64,000 bases of DNA from Moringa oleifera (GCA_021397835.1 JAJFZO010000469.1:1-64000), one strand, 5' to 3'; positions 35,658 through 47,422 are shown, counted from the first letter of the stretch. Notes: generated by a model not told the origin, from the letters alone. Made by a program: numbers and translations.

Positions 35658-36623
35658 ATTAATGTGTGCACACCAGTCCCATATGAGAGGAAGATAGCCT
35701 TACATGATGATAAACTGTGATAAAAGCGAAAAGATGAAAAATTTCAATGGATAGTTTTCTACGGTAATTGTATGACAAACTTCAAGAGCAATAGTTTTCA
35801 AAATTGAATGCACGATCATCCCAAGCAATTACCGTGGAGTAATTTCGTGATCGATGTTGATGAAAAAGATTGCTATGGAGTTTTTTATGCCCATTCGCTC
35901 CACTAATTTCAAGAAAAGGATTAAAAATGTAGGAAGCAAAATTACCACGACTATTTTTTTCATAGAAAACTCCTCAATATTCCTTCAAGAATGTTCTATG
36001 GGAGCTTTCCATGGGAATTTTCATTAGAACGGTAATTTCCCATACATGATTTTTCTGTGGCAATTTTTAGTCGCTCCCACGGTTTTGATTTCTATGGGAA
36101 TTCTTTCCTAAGAACTCTCATACTTTTCATCCCACTTCTCTTGTAGGACTCGTAACTCCATTTACCACGTAGACCTACTAGCACCTTCCGCAGACAAGAA
36201 TGCTGTTTTAATGATGTTATCATCAATTGTAACATTAATGATAATATAACTCCAATAACCATGACAACAATGAAAAATATCATTGTGGCTATCGGTATGA
36301 TTGTTAACAATTGTAATATCGTTGGTAATACTTCTAAATTCACTATTACATTAATCACAATATTATTACTAATATTATCGTTAATATTTTATTAATACCA
36401 CTAATTTTCATATTACTGATGATATTTCGAACGATATTCACATCAACGGTAAGAATACTATCAGTTATAATAGTGTCGATAATGGTACGAACAACATTGA
36501 AGCTAACGATACGGATTGCAAATCTGACCCATCATTTTTCGCATGTCTATCTTTCTTGTCACTAACTTTCGTGTCACTGGGTTAAAATTGATGGTTCGAA
36601 TCTGTAATATTATAAAGATCTAT

Positions 36624-37862
36624 GAAACTCACTTGAAGAAGAAAGCCAATATGGAAGATCAATAAGCTAGGATGGAGAGGTTAAAGGACATGCAAAGAAC
36701 CCAACATAAGATGATAAGAAACTAGTTAAAGGCACAAGAGAAGATGGCATGTAGTTAAGAAGAGATGTAATCCCAATTCCTCTAGATGATGAAGATGATG
36801 CAATCAATAGTTAAGGAAGAAAGAGTTGCTATGGAACAGGAGGTGTCTAAAAATATACATGCCGGGGGAAATGAGACCTTTGTAGCCCACCAAGGAAATT
36901 GTTCACCTGATTACCCATTAGGATTTACCCTTGTTCATGAACCAAGGTGCGATGCATACATTAACATGCCGAAAGCGGGGGAACCAATTTGTGTGCCTGA
37001 TTTGGATGACCCAACAGAAATAAGGAACTTAAGGACTGAAAATGTCAACAATAAGGAATTATTACAGAAGTATGAAATGTTGGTAGAAAAAGTGAAACGG
37101 TTTAAGAAGGCTTGTAAATTTCAAGGGCTAGATATCTCAAATCTTAACTTAGTGCCTAGACTAGTATTACCGCCAAATTTCAAAGCACTTAAATTTGAAA
37201 AATTCAATGGAACTAAATGCCCACGCACGCACATTCGCATGTACTTACATATGATGCATGGATATGAGGACAACCATAAGCTACTTATACATTGCTTTTA
37301 AGATAGCTTAAAGGAAGAAGCACTAGATTGATACATTAACTTATAAGCCTCTAAAATTCAATCTTAAAAATTTTTAACCATTGCTTTCATGGCTCACTAC
37401 TAGCACATGGTAGAGCTTGCACCAAATCGAGTTACTTTACAAAATATATGCAAGAAAAATAATGAATCTTTCAAAGAATATGCTCAAAGGTGGCGTGAAG
37501 TTACAGCAAGAGTGCATCCAACTTTGTGCTAAGATGAGTTTTCAAAATTATTTGTCAATACTCTGAAGCCCCCATTCTATGAGAAACTGCTTGGTATGTT
37601 AGGTGAAAAAATTATTAAGATAATTAGGCAGGGGGAGATTTTTGAAAATATCTATAGACTTGGACAGTTAGAAGATCCAAACAATGCAAAGAAAGCTACA
37701 ATGAGAAAGAAAAAAAAGAAGAAACAAGCCAAACTTCTCAACAAACTTTTTAGTAACCTCCATTTTTTAACCCGCAACTTCATCCATACTAGTTTCCAAG
37801 GACTCCTTACCCTACGCCCTACTATTCGGCCACAAACATCATTAGTACAGTACCAAAGCTAG
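36624..37862 (+). pseudogene. Gypsy gag (capsid) remnant
   Basis: One reading frame can be followed from about 36,624 to 37,862 across roughly a dozen in-frame stops. The longest open piece is 36,786-37,301. It carries a coiled-coil-like charged start, then the typical plant gypsy gag block with LPPNFKALKFEKFNGT and, further on, NESFKEYAQRWRE and PPFYEKL. Gag forms the retrotransposon particle. A lysine-rich run follows at ~37,700-37,725. No zinc-knuckle motif is clear. The frame is held although many stops are present, so decay here was mainly by substitution. Confidence 0.85.
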
Positions 37863-38639
37863 AAACACAGTAATGTCCATTGGCATTACCACTTTTTATT
37901 GCTCCCCAAAAACCTTAACCAACCAAATTTCGAAAAAGTAAGACCCCAAAGTCAACGTCAGAAGGTCCCCATAAGGCCAATCCTCACAACATATATAGAG
38001 TTGTATTCCTAATTATGAGAAGGAAGGTAAGTAGCCCTAGCATTTTTAAAACCGATACAACCTCCATATCCTACGTGGTATAACCCAGAGGTGACTTGTG
38101 CTTACCATAATGGACTAACTAGGCACAATGTAGAACATTGCGCAGCATTTAAGTACAAGCTTAGGTCCAATCTTTAGTTGATCATAGGGCCTTGAGGTTT
38201 GATACAGACCCCAGCCCAGATATGGTTAATAATCCACTACAAGAGCATGGGCAATTGATAGTTAACATGTTGAAAACTATAAAAGAAGGACTATTGATAG
38301 CCATAATTGAAAAATTAGAGCCATTAATGATAGCATGCTTACTTAAGTCAACAAACGTTCAAGCAAATACAAGAATTCTACTGGCAAGCACTCAGCCAAA
38401 AGTAGTTATCAATGTACTAACGCCTTTTTGATATAGGAATATATATGCTGTTCCTTGGAATTATCAGGTTTAAATAAAAAAAAAAGGAGAATTCGAAGTA
38501 GTTAACATGGTAGGGCCAAGCCATATTACTTAGAGTGTGAGGTGTTATGGTCTAACAGAACCTAAAGAAAAATAAGTTGCAGCCCACTCAAGTGAGAAGG
38601 GGAAAGAAAAAGAAGTTGGTAAAAAGCATCCTATCAGAA

Positions 38640-39340
38640 AAGAGGAGGATTCAAAGTTTTTAAAATTCATCAAGCATAGCAAATATAATGTGATTGACCA
38701 GTTACCAAAAACACAAGCAAAGATCTCATTACTATCACTCTTAGTAAGTTCAGAGTCTCATCGCGAGTCCCTAATGAAGGCTTTAAAGAATTCCTATGTG
38801 CCTCATGACATATCCTTAGAAAAGATAGGTCATTTGGTAGGAAACTTGATGCCTCATAATTTTATCATGTTCAGTGACGATGAAATTCTAAAGGATGGGA
38901 GAGGTTCTACTAAGGCCTTACACATATCAACTGAGTGTAAGGGCTATACCATCTCCAAGTTCTTGATATATAATAGATCCTCATTGAATGTAATGCCCTT
39001 ATCAAGTCTAAGAAGGCTTCCCTTCGATATACATGAATCAAAGCATAATAACAATACGAGCATTTGACAGCACAAAAAAGGAAATGACTAGGGTTATGGA
39101 AGTACTAATAAAGATAGGCCTATACACCTACAACATCGCATTCCAAGTGATGGACATTAATACCTCTTTTAACGACTTGCTCAAAAGACCTTGGATTCAT
39201 ATGGCAGGGGCTGTGCCTTCGATCTTACACCAACAGGTCAGAATGATTGTGGATAATCGACTTATCATCATTAAAGGAGAAAAAGACATCATAGCTTCAA
39301 TTTCATCAAGCCACTCCTATATTGAGGCCCAAAAAACATA
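38640..39340 (+). pseudogene. Gypsy aspartic protease region remnant
   Basis: Two overlapping frames (38,690-39,067 and 39,033-39,341) together cover the pol start. The first has LPKTQAKISLLSLLVSSE and YVPHDIS blocks and the protease site region reading IYNRSSLNVMP, where active enzymes have a D-[NST]-G type triad, so the catalytic aspartate and glycine appear lost. The second has FQVMDINTSFNDLL and PWIHMAGAVPS, the usual C-terminal part. A frameshift separates them at ~39,050. Confidence 0.82.
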
Positions 39341-39544
39341 AAAGATTATTCATTTAGAGCACTAGAATTTGTGAATGCTACTGAACACGTAAGGGCATAG
39401 GAGCCTTGCATCATTAAAAATATGAAATTTTAGTTGGGTTAGACCACCTTGGGTAAAAAATACAAAGTTAAAAGAGGATTGGGGAAAAATTTGCAAGGAA
39501 TAGCGTTGGCTTTAGATATCCCTATAAATAAGGATTAGACTGGC

Positions 39545-40257
39545 TTGTGCTATAAAAGAGCCAGACCAGAAAAGAGTCAAATGATGGAAAGAAAGAAGCA
39601 AAAGAGGAAAACACTATTTGAAGGTGAAACTTATGAATCAAAGCCTATCGACTATAGTATTCTGTTGTATCGAGTATTCAAATCGGCTAGTTTTATTATC
39701 CCTAAAGAGCCAATTCATGTTATCATCAAAACTGGAAGTCAGCTTGTAGAAGAGCTTTCTTACCTCTCAATCAACATGATAAGAGATTCATGCATGGACG
39801 AGAGAGATTGTGGAATATGTCCATGTCCTTTAGGATTTTCTTTAAGTAATTAGCAAGCAACTGAACTGCTAGTAGTTTTAACTTTATGTTTTAATTTCAT
39901 CACTATTAATGAATGCGTTCTTTTATTTTTACCGAATATTTGTTTTATTCTTCACTCTTTCATTCTCATTCATTTTCAAGCATCCAAATAAGACATTCCC
40001 ATTTTCATCTCTATGTTTACATGCAATGAATATCCCAATGCTATGAATGTTAATTTTGAATCGAATCCCAAAGAATTTCTATATCAAGATGATTCTGAAT
40101 AAAAAAAAATGGTGAAAAACATATATTAACCCTAGATTTATCAAGAATGATTGAACAAGAGGGAAAAATTATGCCGCATAAATAGTTCACGAAGACCATT
40201 AATTTGGGAAATGAAACATAGAAAAAGGAAGTAAAAATTGGAGTTACTCTATCATCT
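39545..40257 (+). pseudogene. Linker between protease and RT, heavily decayed
   Basis: The first 310 bases have an open frame that aligns in style with the poorly conserved segment following gypsy protease. After ~39,850 stops occur in all frames. No separate gene is present. Confidence 0.5.
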
Positions 40258-41410
40258 AACATAAAAGAAGAGTTGATAAAATTACTAAGGGAATATTCAG
40301 ATGTGTTTGCATAGTCGTCTAAAGATATGCCAAAGCTGGATAGTAGTATTATCGAGCATAAATTACCACTAAGATGTCCACCAGTTCAATAAAAGCTAAG
40401 AACAATGAAACCAAAAGTGTTGCTAAAGAATAAAGAAGAGGTCCAAAAACAATTGGATGCAGAATTTACTGCTGCACGTTACTTAGAACAGGTAGTTAAT
40501 ACAATCCTAATACCAAAGGAAGATGGGAAGGTACAAATATCTGTAGATTATAGAGACCATAATGTAGCAAGTCCCAATGATATTTTCTTTCATAAATAGA
40601 TACTCAAGATATAATCAAATAAAAATGACATTAGAGGATATGGAAAAGACCACAATTGTCACCATTTGGGGAACATTTTATTATCGTGTAATGCCGCTTG
40701 GGTTGAAAAATGCCAGTGCAACTTACCAACGTGCTATAGTAACCTTATTTCATGATATGACACAAAATAATGGAAGTCTATGTTGATGACATAATATTCA
40801 AATCCAAGAAAGATGAAGATCATGTGAAGGATTTGAGGAAACTTTTTGAAAGACTTTAAAAATATGAGTTACGATTGAATCCAAACAATTTCGCTGTGAA
40901 ATCAGGAAAACTATTGGGCTTTATGTAAATGAGAAAGGTATTGAAGTCAATCTCGACAAAGTCAAGACAATTTAGAATTTACCACCGCTTAAAATAGTGA
41001 AGGAGGTACGAGGTTTTTTTAGGAAGGTTGAATTATATTTCAAGATTTATAGCCCAATTAACAAATACATATGATCCCATTTTCAAGATGTTGAGAAAGA
41101 ATTATGCTGGTGAATGGGATAAAGAATGTCAAATAGCCTTCAACAAAATAAAAAGGTATCTATCCAACCCTCTGATACTGATGCCACCAATTCTAGGGAA
41201 GCCATTAATTTTGTATTTGATAGTGTGCGAAAGGTCATTGGGCTGTGTATTAGTGCAACAAGATGAGTCTAGCAAGAAAAAGCATGCTCTTTATTACTTA
41301 AGCAAAAAGTTCACTAATTATGAGTCAAAATATTCATCAATTGAAAAGATTTGTTATGCATTGGCTTGGGCTGCATGTAAACTTCACCAATATTTGTTGA
41401 GTCACATGAC
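40258..41410 (+). pseudogene. Gypsy reverse transcriptase and RNase H remnant
   Basis: RT motifs appear in order: KPKVLLKNKEEVQKQLDA, VQISVDYRDHN (40,530-40,560), YNQIKMTLEDMEKTT, FYYRVMPLGLKNASATYQRA, then the catalytic YVDD at 40,779-40,790 in a shifted frame. About 17 residues are missing between the VDYRD and YNQIKM blocks (near 40,585). RNase H follows (41,028-41,410) with GCVLVQQDE and HALYYLSKKFTNYE. RT copies the element RNA and RNase H removes the template. At least two frameshifts and several stops make it inactive. Confidence 0.9.
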
Positions 41411-41880
41411 ATGGACTACAATAGAACCTATACTTGGGCAACTCATTATTCATTGGTATATGGGATGGAAGCTGTATTTCCTATAAAAATTGAAACTTTT
41501 TCATTAAAAGTGCTCATGGAATATGAACTAGAAGAAGCGGAGTGGGTCAAAGCCCCATATGAATAGTTAAACTTGATTGACGAGAAACACCTTAAAGCTA
41601 TTTGCCACGAGCAGCTGTACCAAAGCAAAATGGAAAAGCCATAAAATAAGATAGTATACCCAAGAGTATTCAAAAAAGGTGATTTAGTGTTGAAGAAGGT
41701 TTTGAGAATGTTTCAAATACCCAAGGCAAGTGGGCACCAAATTGTGAAGGCCCACATGTTGTAAAAAGAGCATTCTTTAGAGGAGCCTGGATCCTAGCTG
41801 AAATGGACAATGATGATCTCCATAAATCAATTAATTCAAATATTATAAATAAGTATTATGCCTGAAAGGGTAGTTCGTCT
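41411..41880 (+). pseudogene. Gypsy integrase C-terminal remnant
   Basis: Begins abruptly with ATHYSLVYGMEAVFP, continues through ELEEAEWVKAPYE, a GDLVLKKVL block and an LAEMDND-like end. This is the last third of gypsy integrase. The zinc finger and DDE core expected between RNase H and this point are missing, so a deletion of roughly 1 kb or more joins RNase H to the integrase tail near 41,405-41,435. Confidence 0.85.
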
Positions 41881-42312
41881 TCAAAAGAGGAACAAATAGA
41901 ACTAGAATCATTCTTTAGTAAAAGAGAAAAAGAAAAAGAAAATCAGTGGTCGTACATTTGTGAGAAGAACTGGGTTAAAATTTGTGTTCAAATTTTTTTC
42001 GGTTGGTAAAAACAAAAAAAATCTCTTCAGGTGAGATTTGGTCAGATAAATAGCATCGAAATGTTCATTGTTTTTTATATTAGGCCCTCTTATTGATCAT
42101 CATGACTTTTGATCCAATTTATCATAAAAGTCATTTCAAATATTTTCTGTTTAGTTACTTGATTACATCCTTAACTAAATATCTCTTTTTCACAAAAAAA
42201 AAATCTTAAAAGATATTTTTTATCCCATTCACCCTTATAAATATGATTCGATAAAGCAGTGTCAGTTCTAAAACTAAATAATGATCAAATTTAAATAAAG
42301 TTATGAAATTTT
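41881..42312. other. Gypsy 3' noncoding region, left part
   Basis: AT-rich untranslated part following pol. It contains no reading frame of note and continues after the CACTA element at 55,403. The last three bases are TTT, the left target-site copy. Confidence 0.6.
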
Positions 42313-42329
42313 CACTATAAGAAAAATGG
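42313..42329 (+). repeat. CACTA left terminal inverted repeat
   Basis: Reads CACTATAAGAAAAATGG and is preceded by the TTT target copy at 42,310-42,312. Confidence 0.9.
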
Positions 42330-42344
42330 GATTACTCCACACTG

Positions 42345-42503
42345 GATAGTTCATAGTTATAATAACAACTATGAATAAAAGAATTTTTATTCACAGTTGT
42401 AATAAAACTGTGAATAAAGGAAAACTTTGTTCACAGTTATGCTTATAATTGTGAACTAAGTGAAACTTTTATTCACAGTTATGTTTATAACTGTGAGCAA
42501 AAG
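42345..42503. repeat. Left subterminal palindromic repeats, outer block
   Basis: Four imperfect copies of an inverted motif (TTCACAGTT, spacer of 4-7 bases, AACTGTGAA) lie within 190 bp of the left end. In En/Spm such repeats bind the TNPA-type protein; that role is inferred here. Confidence 0.85.
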
Positions 42504-42937
42504 ATATGTGCACCATGCATTGATTTTTTTTGCCTTTATTACAGGTCTTCCTTTCTTTTCTTCTTACGTTTCTTCAACCCCTTCCTGAACCAGAATGAGC
42601 TGTTGTTTGCCAAAATCGAGTACAAGCAGAAGGGGGTAACTCTATGCTCATAATCCCCTTAAATTTATAATATGGTAGCATAGTTTAAACAAGCATATTG
42701 AGTTTCCATTGATTTTACCATTGAAAATCACTTCAATAGCTTCAGGTCTAAATTGAAAAATTAGTGTCCACTTATAACCTGCAAATGTTTTCTTTTTATC
42801 TCATTGAAACCATTCATGGGTGTCTTGTATGATATTAACTTGCATAACAATAACCAGCTTCTCTGAGCAAAGGTACTCTCTCCCTCTTTGTCCCTCTCTT
42901 TCTCCTCTGTTCCTGCATCTTTTTGTGATTTTTCGAT

Positions 42938-42977
<40 letters not shown>

Positions 42978-43795
42978 AGCAGATATCTGAGAATAAGAGG
43001 AACCAGCAAAACATGAACTTGATGCCAAGAGGAGGTAATTAACTGTGAGGTCATCTAGTCTCAATCCTTTGATTCCAGAAAATTTTTTCAAGTCAGTGCA
43101 TTACAACCCACAAATCATCACTACTCACGTCAGGATCAGATGGCCATTCAGTTAGTGTAAGTCCCATAGATCTTTTGTAATTATGAAGAAGTAAATCCAA
43201 CCGAAGATATGCTGTAAAGTTAAGCCAAACCATTAATTAATTCCAAACGAATTAAGAGGATCCAGTGCTCCAAGTTTGATTAATGAAGCTGTAAACAAGA
43301 TACGTACTCTCTGTATGTGTTCCCTTGACACAGCTTAAGAGGCAGGGACCAACAGTGGGGCAGAATTGCTTCAAGTATAGCATGCCGGCTTCCCCCTTGA
43401 AAACTTAACTTATTTTTCCATGTTTCACTGTTACTTAATTAATAAACGGTCAGAAACATGGTCAATATGCTTAGTATGTTCAACTTGTTAAAATACGTAG
43501 GAATTAGGCTTGAATTATAAAAGTGGTAACAAGTACACGTGTACATTGTGTAGCTTATTCAGATGGAAGTCATGCCCTCTCCAGAAGGTGATGAGAACAT
43601 ATATAAAAAGCAAATCTCTCTGCTGCCTCACAGCAGTAGAAGGAAAGGGATGCTCACGCATGCCCACCACCACCAAGCCGAAGTTACAGTCAGCCTTCCT
43701 CAGCCCTCCCCCTTCTCTCCTGCGCTTTCTTTTTCTGGTGAAGATGTGAATCCATGTGCAAGTGAATGAAGGAGGCAGTGATAGTGAGTGAATAA
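42504..43795. other. Host-like insert between two subterminal repeat blocks
   Basis: Less AT-rich than the rest of the element. It includes an exon-like stretch at about 42,547-42,638 with a TTACAG acceptor before it and a GTAACT donor after it, a (TA)n run at 42,943-42,977, and a promoter-like segment at 43,530-43,640. The ~70-residue frames at 43,510-43,770 match no family I know. It may be captured host DNA, or the element's own regulatory region. Confidence 0.45.
43533..43609 (+). promoter_or_regulatory. Possible pol II promoter with G-box and TATA
   Basis: A 12-base palindrome GTACACGTGTAC (43,533-43,544) contains the G-box CACGTG, and TATATAAAAA starts at 43,600. Pyrimidine-rich sequence follows ~30 bases downstream, where transcription would start. 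It points toward the transposase genes. Function is inferred from motifs only. Confidence 0.45.
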
Positions 43796-43925
43796 AGGCA
43801 CTAACCTTTATTCACAGTTTCAGCCATAATTGTGAATAAAGGGTTTTATTCACAGTTCTGGCAGTAACTGTGAACAAAGCTCTGCATCTTTTATTCACAG
43901 TTATGGCTATAACCGTGAATAAATC
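43796..43925. repeat. Left subterminal palindromic repeats, inner block
   Basis: Three further copies of the TTCACAGTT ... AACTGTGAA palindrome, 1.5 kb inside the left end. The outer and inner blocks are the same family, so the region between them was probably inserted or expanded. Confidence 0.85.
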
Positions 43926-44379
43926 TTTGCATCTTCTCCAGAAACATCAAAAAATTCATTCATTCTTTCTTTTTCTCCAATTACTTAAACATTTCTTCGA
44001 TTCTTTAGGTAAGAAGTGCACACTGTGAGGACAGCTCTCCGGGCTGTAGATGTGCAAACCAAACATTCAATCGGTCCTAACCATTTACATTGAAGGGATT
44101 AAGAGTGTATGCAGTGTTGCTTGCTTTTGGGTGCCACATCTCTTCCCCTTTTTTTGGTAAGTTTAATCTTTTCTCCCGAAATATTGTGCTCATCTTTTTT
44201 GTTAAAATGTAGAAATTATTGTTCCTTGATTTTTGGCTTTTAGTTTCATTATTTTTAAGCTCAAATTCGGATGTGGTTTTCCTCCCATTAGGATTCTAGA
44301 TATATGCATGGTTTCATTTTCATTAGGATTTTAGATCTATTTTGAGGTTCAAAATATTTGTTAAGATCCAAGATTTAGA

Positions 44380-45595
44380 TGTATGGGTTCCCGAATGTGA
44401 GATGAGAGTTCCTGGGTGAGGGGTTCTAAATCTAGGCTGAGAGCTTCGGATCTGGGTGAGAGGAGTTCCAAATCTAGGCTGGTGTTCTAGATTTAGGCTG
44501 AGTGTTTCGGATCTAGGGGAGAAAAGTTCCAGATCTGGGCTGGGGTTCTAGATCTAGGTTGAGTGTTTCAGATCTGGGTGAGAGGGGTTCCAGATCTGGG
44601 CTAGGGTTCCACATCTAGGCTGAGAGTTTTGGATCTGGGTGAAGGGTTCCTAATCTGGGTTAGGGTTCCAGATTGGGTGAGGGGTGAGGGGTTCCAGATC
44701 TGGACTGGAGTTTTCAGATCGGAGTGAGGGGTTTGGGGGTTCCAGACCTGGCTGAGTGGTTCCAGATCTGGACTAAGGATTCTAGACCTAGGTGAGGGGT
44801 CTGAAGGTTTCAGATCTAGGTGAGGCGTTTCAGCTCGGGGCTCTAGATTCCACATCTATGTTAGAGGTTCCAAATCTAGGTGCACAACTTCAGATCTAGG
44901 CTAAGGATTCTAGATCTGAAGTCTTATTTTGGATCTATACTGGGATTCTAAAACTGTCTGCAGGGCTTCAAATATGGGCTAGGGATTTAATATCTTCGTT
45001 GGGATTTCAAATATGTGCTGGGAGTTCTAAATTTAGGTATGAGGTTTTTAATCTAGGTTAGAATTTCAAATCTATGCCAGATGTTCTAAATCTAGGTTCA
45101 GGGTTTTAGATTTTGGCTAGGTATTCTAGATCTTGGTTAAGATTTTGGACGTATACTAGGATTTTCATATCTGGGTGCAAGGTTTTAGATTTGGGTTAGA
45201 GATTCCAGATGTTGGTTAGGATTTCAGAGCTTGAGGGTTCAAAATTTGGGTTCAAGATTTTAAATTTGGCCTACGGATTCCAAACCTGTGCTAGGGATTG
45301 TAGATATGGGTGCAAGTTTCTACTTCCATTAAGATTGTAGATCTAGGTATGGTTCTACTTGTATCATGGTTTCACATTTGGGTTAGGGATTTCAAATTTA
45401 TGCTGGGGGTTCCAGAATTATGATGAGGGTTTTAAATTTGGGTGCAAGGTTTTACTTCCATTAGGGTTACATATCTGGACATGGTTCTACTTCCATCGAG
45501 GTTCTAAATCTAACAGATCAAAATGTTGGCCTTCACTGATTGCAATAAAGGAAGATGTGGTTCTACTTTTATCCGGGTTTCAGATCTAGCTGATT
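44380..45595. repeat. Degenerate ~30-bp minisatellite (AGATCTGGG type)
   Basis: More than 30 imperfect copies of a motif like GGTTCCAGATCTGGGTGAGG, best kept at 44,400-44,860 and decaying rightwards. The G-rich block lies within the presumed first leader intron of the transposon (donor GGTAAGTTT at 44,157). Confidence 0.85.
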
Positions 45596-46757
45596 AAAAT
45601 ATCTTTTAAGTTTTTGTAAGATTAATCTTTTGTCCTCTTTTATGTTTTTTTGTTCTTTTCCAGCTATTGGCATGGCTCTTCTCCAGCAAATATGATCAAA
45701 AAGGAGCTTTGTAGACCTTGATTTAAGTTTGCTTCTCGAGAAATTTTTAATAGCAAGTGAACTATCATGCAGCCTAAATTAGAGCATGAGATAAATCATT
45801 ATCTAAAGTAAAAGGCAAATGAAATACTCATGGTTTAATATTCAGTATTATGTTATAAATAAAGTATTGAGCAAATAATAGTATTGTATGTAACAATCAA
45901 TGAGGAAGAATATGTAACTTTTTATATTTTTATTTTCAATTCATTTACTTTTTGTTTATATATAAATACAAAATTGCATCAATTCACTTGTTCTTATACA
46001 AATATTTTTCCAGTATATTTAGTAACTTCACACTATGACATTGAAAAATCAAATGTCACCATAAGAAAGAAAAATATCTCAATCGATATTATTTCTCATG
46101 AATAATGGTAGCATGAGAAAAGGTTTCTAATAATACAAAAGAAGTGTAGGATGAGATTTAAATTAATTATTATAATTATTGATTGTAACAAATTAAAACA
46201 TTTCATAACTTATAGATTATAAAGATTTACAAATTTATCTAAAGACTTTATGTGAAATGATGATTGGTTATTAGTTAAAATATTTTAATAATTTAATTTT
46301 ATAAGATTTTATAATTATATTTGTATTTTTGTAATGATTATTAAAAATGAAATAGCAATAATACTTACAATGATCATCATTAAATAAAAATAAATTTGTA
46401 ATGATGGTGACCAAATTTGGGAAATTTGTTTCAATAGAGGAGATTATTATATGATCCTCAATTTCATATGGACAGAAGTCCAAGACTAATATTATTAAAA
46501 TATTAGATTTTATTATTTTTATTTATATAATAAATATTTAAATTTAGTTTGATCATAATTGCAATCTGTGGATGATATTATTAATTATATGATTTCATTT
46601 AGAGTTTTGTTAGTAAACATAGTTGATCTTTTATTTTTAATTTTTTGAATAATCATTTTTTCTTAAAAAAGTTGACATCTTAAAAAATTTAGTAATTGTG
46701 ATTAATAATAAGTTAATTAAGAAAATTATTACTAAAACATGATTTGTGTTTTTGCAG
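45596..46757. other. AT-rich part of CACTA leader, no gene seen
   Basis: Very AT-rich, stops in all frames, no recognisable protein. It ends in TTTTTGCAG, a good splice acceptor, consistent with intron sequence. Confidence 0.55.
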
Positions 46758-46799
46758 GAGAAGATAGTATTGCAAGCTAATTGGGGAATCATTATTAAG
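46758..46799 (+). other. Possible 5' untranslated exon of the transposase gene
   Basis: A 42-base stretch bounded by TTTGCAG on the left and GTAAGTATT on the right, both strong plant splice signals. The next acceptor, AAATATTAG, lies one base before the ATG at 47,545. A spliced leader is inferred. Confidence 0.5.
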
Positions 46800-47422
46800 G
46801 TAAGTATTATTTTTTTATAAAATTTTATTTAATTGATTTTTTAATTTAATGTAAATTTAAGTTATACTTGTGCAATTTTACATTTAAAATTTATTTCACC
46901 AATTAGTAAAAAATTTCATTTGTGTACCATGTTAGCGCATTATGCTCAGTAAAAGAATTCATTTGTGTACAATGTTAACGCATTATGTTTAGTAAATATA
47001 ATCTTAGATACCGTTTTTAGAATTATAAATGAATATTTTATTATAATCCACGTATATAACATGTGGATTAAATAAAAATTTTCATTTATAATTCTTTAAT
47101 TGTCCATTTTGGACAGTTTGAAAATGCAATATTTATGTATTGCATATGATGTATAAATCTCGATTCATTTTATTTCATAATAAATTTCGAGTAATATATC
47201 CTTTGTTCTTCGAGTACATACTAGTGGATATTTATTGGTGTTTTGATTTGAAGGAAAAAACACTAAAAAATATCTACATAGGTCATGTACTCGAAAAACT
47301 ATAGCGATATGCTGTCGAATTTTTTATGAAATTAATTGAAGCATGATTTATCATGTGCTCCACATAAATGTTACATTTCTGAATGGTATAGGATCATCCT
47401 ACCTGTAAAAATTGATTGACAT

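Larger units (their letters stand above)
22654..36608 (-). repeat. Old, diverged 5S rDNA array, long-spacer type
   Basis: Eleven 5S-derived segments on the minus strand are separated by spacers homologous to those of the 1-8,753 array but longer. Most units are 1,230-1,246 bp, some 1,022-1,080 bp by deletion, and one is 1,490 bp. The extra ~480 bp lies between GTGGCGATT and GGTGATATTT of the short spacer (for example 25,450-25,910). Units differ from each other by many substitutions, mostly transitions, so homogenisation seems to have stopped long ago. The array starts inside a spacer at the MITE and ends in spacer at the gypsy junction. Confidence 0.92.

Noticed and set aside
42943..42977. 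(TA)n run as a transposon target site
   Set aside because: Simple microsatellite; no element borders coincide with it.
43510..43769. Host gene coding 68-79 residues
   Set aside because: Two frames overlap the same bases, both are short, and the region looks like promoter and leader rather than coding sequence.
44601..44855. Proline/serine-rich 84-residue protein on the minus strand
   Set aside because: It is a translation of the AGATCTGGG minisatellite, so the regular protein pattern follows from the DNA repeat.
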